Positions 7,218 through 8,600 of a DNA stretch of 8,600 nt are shown piece after piece; the first letter of the stretch is position 1, and the number at the start of each line of letters is the position of its first letter. Location: positions 884 to 9,483 of the forward strand of contig DLZA01000335.1 of assembly GCA_003447515.1 (NCBI GenBank), written 5' to 3'. Made by a program: the position numbers and the translations under genes. The stretch is from Paracoccaceae bacterium. Its GTDB lineage: Bacteria; Pseudomonadota; Alphaproteobacteria; Rhodobacterales; Rhodobacteraceae. Below the pieces are notes generated by a model. The model saw only the letters and a program-made list of their open reading frames with translations, did not search any database and was not told the origin of the DNA.

Positions 7218-7786
7218 GCATACGTCGGGATCAGGCGCTTCGAGCCCTTATGCCTTTTGTGGACAAGGATGATATCGTTGTTGCCGTTTATCAGACAAAT
7301 TTTGACTGGATGGCATTAAACCCACGAGCATTGAACTACGTTGGAGTTGGCGCAATGGGACAGGCATCCAGCCATGGCTTGGGGCTGGCATTGGCTAATC
7401 CGGATCGTCGAGTTTTTGTGTTTGACGGCGATGGCAGTTTACTGATGAACTTGGGATCACTGGTCACAGTGGCCAACGCAAACGTTGCGAATTTTTACCA
7501 CTTTTTGTTTGCAAACAGAGTATACGAGGTAAATGGTTCTCACCCCCTGCCCGGTGCGGACAAAGTCGATTTCACCGGCTTTGCAGCCGCAGCTGGATAT
7601 CTCGGAGCACAAGAATTTGACAGTCTGAATACATTTTCCAATGCGCTGCCTTCTTTTTTGGGTGCACAGGGCCCTCAGTTTACAACACTGAACGTTGTGG
7701 CGGGCGAAGCCTATCCGCGCGATTATGATTACATACACTCAACCGCCGCTCGCAACAGTTTCCGCCAGGCACTTAATCAGCGCTAA
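7214..7786 (+). CDS. TPP-dependent 2-oxoacid decarboxylase, beta subunit (ComE-like)
   Basis: This 190-residue protein is the diphosphate-binding half of the split decarboxylase. G-A-M-G-Q-A-S-S-H-G-L-G (46-57) precedes the Mg/TPP motif, which begins GDGS at 72-75 and continues L-L-M-N-L-G-S-L, with N101 about 26 residues after GDG closing the motif. The usual D-N pair at that point is A100-N101 here. The following loop reads Y-E-V-N-G-S-H-P-L-P-G (104-114), unlike the T-G-G-Q of sulfopyruvate and phosphonopyruvate decarboxylases as I recall them. It may thus belong to a subgroup with another substrate. GGAGG at 7205-7209 lies 4 bases before ATG 7214. The 3' end overlaps the convergent LysR gene by 14 bp, so no intergenic terminator fits between them. 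Confidence 0.88.
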   Translation: MSIRRDQALRALMPFVDKDDIVVAVYQTNFDWMALNPRALNYVGVGAMGQASSHGLGLALANPDRRVFVFDGDGSLLMNLGSLVTVANANVANFYHFLFANRVYEVNGSHPLPGADKVDFTGFAAAAGYLGAQEFDSLNTFSNALPSFLGAQGPQFTTLNVVAGEAYPRDYDYIHSTAARNSFRQALNQR

Positions 7787-8600
7787 CACTTTCTTTTGCA
7801 AGATTAAGAAAATCTTGTCCAATTGCAGAAAGTGGCCGACGTTTTGACCATATCAAAACAGCCCGAAAATTTATAGGCGACTCAAACGGCAGCGCTACGC
7901 AATCAGGTATCTTGCTGAGGTATTCGTGGCTTGACCCAACCACAGACACTCCGAGACCCTGTCCTACCAAGCGGCAGATGGCTTCAGTTGTAGACGTTTC
8001 ATATTGCAGTCGTCTATCAATTTTCTTGGATGCAAAAAACTGGTCAATTTTATATCTAAACCGCGATGTGGACACGTAAGAAACGAAGCTTTCACCTGCA
8101 AGCTCTTCTGCGCAAATTTGGGTGTTTTTAGCTAGCGGATGCCCAAAAGGAACGACACAATAAACATCTTCATTCGTAATTATAAGGCTATCAAAACTGG
8201 GATTCACAGTTTCGCTAGTAGTGATCCCAAAGTCATAGCTCTGCGCCACCATCCATTCAATGGAATCATCCGCTGATCCAATTTCCAACTTCACCATCGC
8301 ATAAGGGCGCAATTGCGCCAGCTGTCCAATCAAATCTGGTGCGATAAGCGTCGCAAAAGTTGGTGCTGTAGCCAGCATTAATCGGGCATGACCAAACTGT
8401 TTGATCTCCTTGGCTACACCTTTAATATGCTCCATACCACTCACGGCTTGCCGCACTTCTTCTACCAACAGTCGGGCTTCTTCAGTTGGTTCGAGAACCC
8501 TACCGACACGGTTAAAAAGTTGAAAGTCAACAGCCGTTTCGAAATCGGAAATAAGCCGGCTAACGGCCGGTTGGGAAATACCAAGCATCACAGCGGCTTC
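7773..8600 (-). CDS. LysR-type transcriptional regulator, N-terminus cut by the right edge
   Basis: The frame is open to base 8600 and gives 275 residues before the TAA at 7775-7773. The first residues read E-A-A-V-M-L-G-I-S-Q-P-A-V-S-R, the middle of a LysR helix-turn-helix, so roughly 15-25 residues lie beyond the edge. The GTG at 8591 and the ATG at 8588 are internal codons, not the start. After the DNA-binding domain (L-F-N-R-V-G-R, then PTEEA) comes a linker helix and a periplasmic-binding-like effector domain with D-F-G-I-T (about residue 120 of the visible part) and G-Q-G-L-G-V-S-V-V-G near the end. The HTH and linker recall the OccR/NocR-like group (opine catabolism), a moderate impression only. 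It is convergent with the decarboxylase operon and is the only regulator in view, so it is the likely controller of the divergent promoters at 5452-5574. Confidence 0.93.
   Translation of the reverse strand, partial: EAAVMLGISQPAVSRLISDFETAVDFQLFNRVGRVLEPTEEARLLVEEVRQAVSGMEHIKGVAKEIKQFGHARLMLATAPTFATLIAPDLIGQLAQLRPYAMVKLEIGSADDSIEWMVAQSYDFGITTSETVNPSFDSLIITNEDVYCVVPFGHPLAKNTQICAEELAGESFVSYVSTSRFRYKIDQFFASKKIDRRLQYETSTTEAICRLVGQGLGVSVVGSSHEYLSKIPDCVALPFESPINFRAVLIWSKRRPLSAIGQDFLNLAKESVSAD

Noticed and set aside
4441..7786. Ectoine degradation cluster
   Set aside because: The deacylase and an aldehyde dehydrogenase resemble DoeB and DoeC in type, but no ectoine hydrolase (DoeA) or class III DoeD-type aminotransferase is present, and the Rieske and TPP genes have no place in that pathway.
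7799..7817. Perfect 7-bp hairpin CAAGATT / AATCTTG with a 5-base loop, as a terminator
   Set aside because: The stem is AT-rich and no T-run follows it on either strand. It lies within the LysR coding region, so chance or codon constraint is a sufficient explanation.
8586..8591. GTG/ATG near 8590 as the LysR start
   Set aside because: The frame stays open to the edge and the residues before it (E-A-A) continue the LysR helix-turn-helix pattern, so the gene is cut by the window edge.

Overview
The window looks like accessory catabolic DNA from a Gram-negative bacterium, most likely an alphaproteobacterium. The reasons are moderate GC (about half, by eye), Shine-Dalgarno-led genes packed with ATGA and TAATG overlaps, and a LysR-type regulator next to a divergent catabolic cluster. 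A marine Rhodobacterales-like host is plausible, but this is inference. No rRNA, tRNA, insertion sequence, CRISPR array or replication origin was seen.

Layout. Positions 1-5451 form one leftward operon, read from right to left: an aspartoacylase/AstE-type zinc deacylase (5451-4441), an NAD(P)-dependent aldehyde dehydrogenase (4438-2975), a Rieske non-heme-iron oxygenase alpha subunit (2921-1563), two tandem paralogues of a family I do not recognise (1566-937 and 937-311), and the start of a DUF1116 (AllG/YlbE-like) protein that leaves the left edge (314-1). The last four are joined by 4-, 1- and 4-base overlaps. Positions 5452-5574 are the only real intergenic region. It carries back-to-back TATAAT boxes and a dyad. 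Positions 5575-7786 form a rightward three-gene operon: a HisC-like PLP aminotransferase and the alpha and beta subunits of a ComDE-type split thiamine diphosphate (TPP) decarboxylase. A LysR-type regulator (8600-7773, incomplete at its N-terminus) converges on it with a 14-bp overlap.

How the genes may work together (inference). The Rieske protein would oxidise or demethylate the starting compound. The deacylase would cut an N-acyl bond. The aminotransferase would turn the freed amino acid into a 2-oxo acid, the split TPP enzyme would decarboxylate it to an aldehyde, and the aldehyde dehydrogenase would oxidise that to a carboxylate. The DUF1116 protein, whose relative AllG is part of oxamate carbamoyltransferase, hints at a carbamoyl or amide group to be recovered. 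I cannot match the whole set to a described pathway. The two unrecognised paralogues and the unassigned substrate are the most novel parts. No oxygenase reductase or transporter lies in the window.
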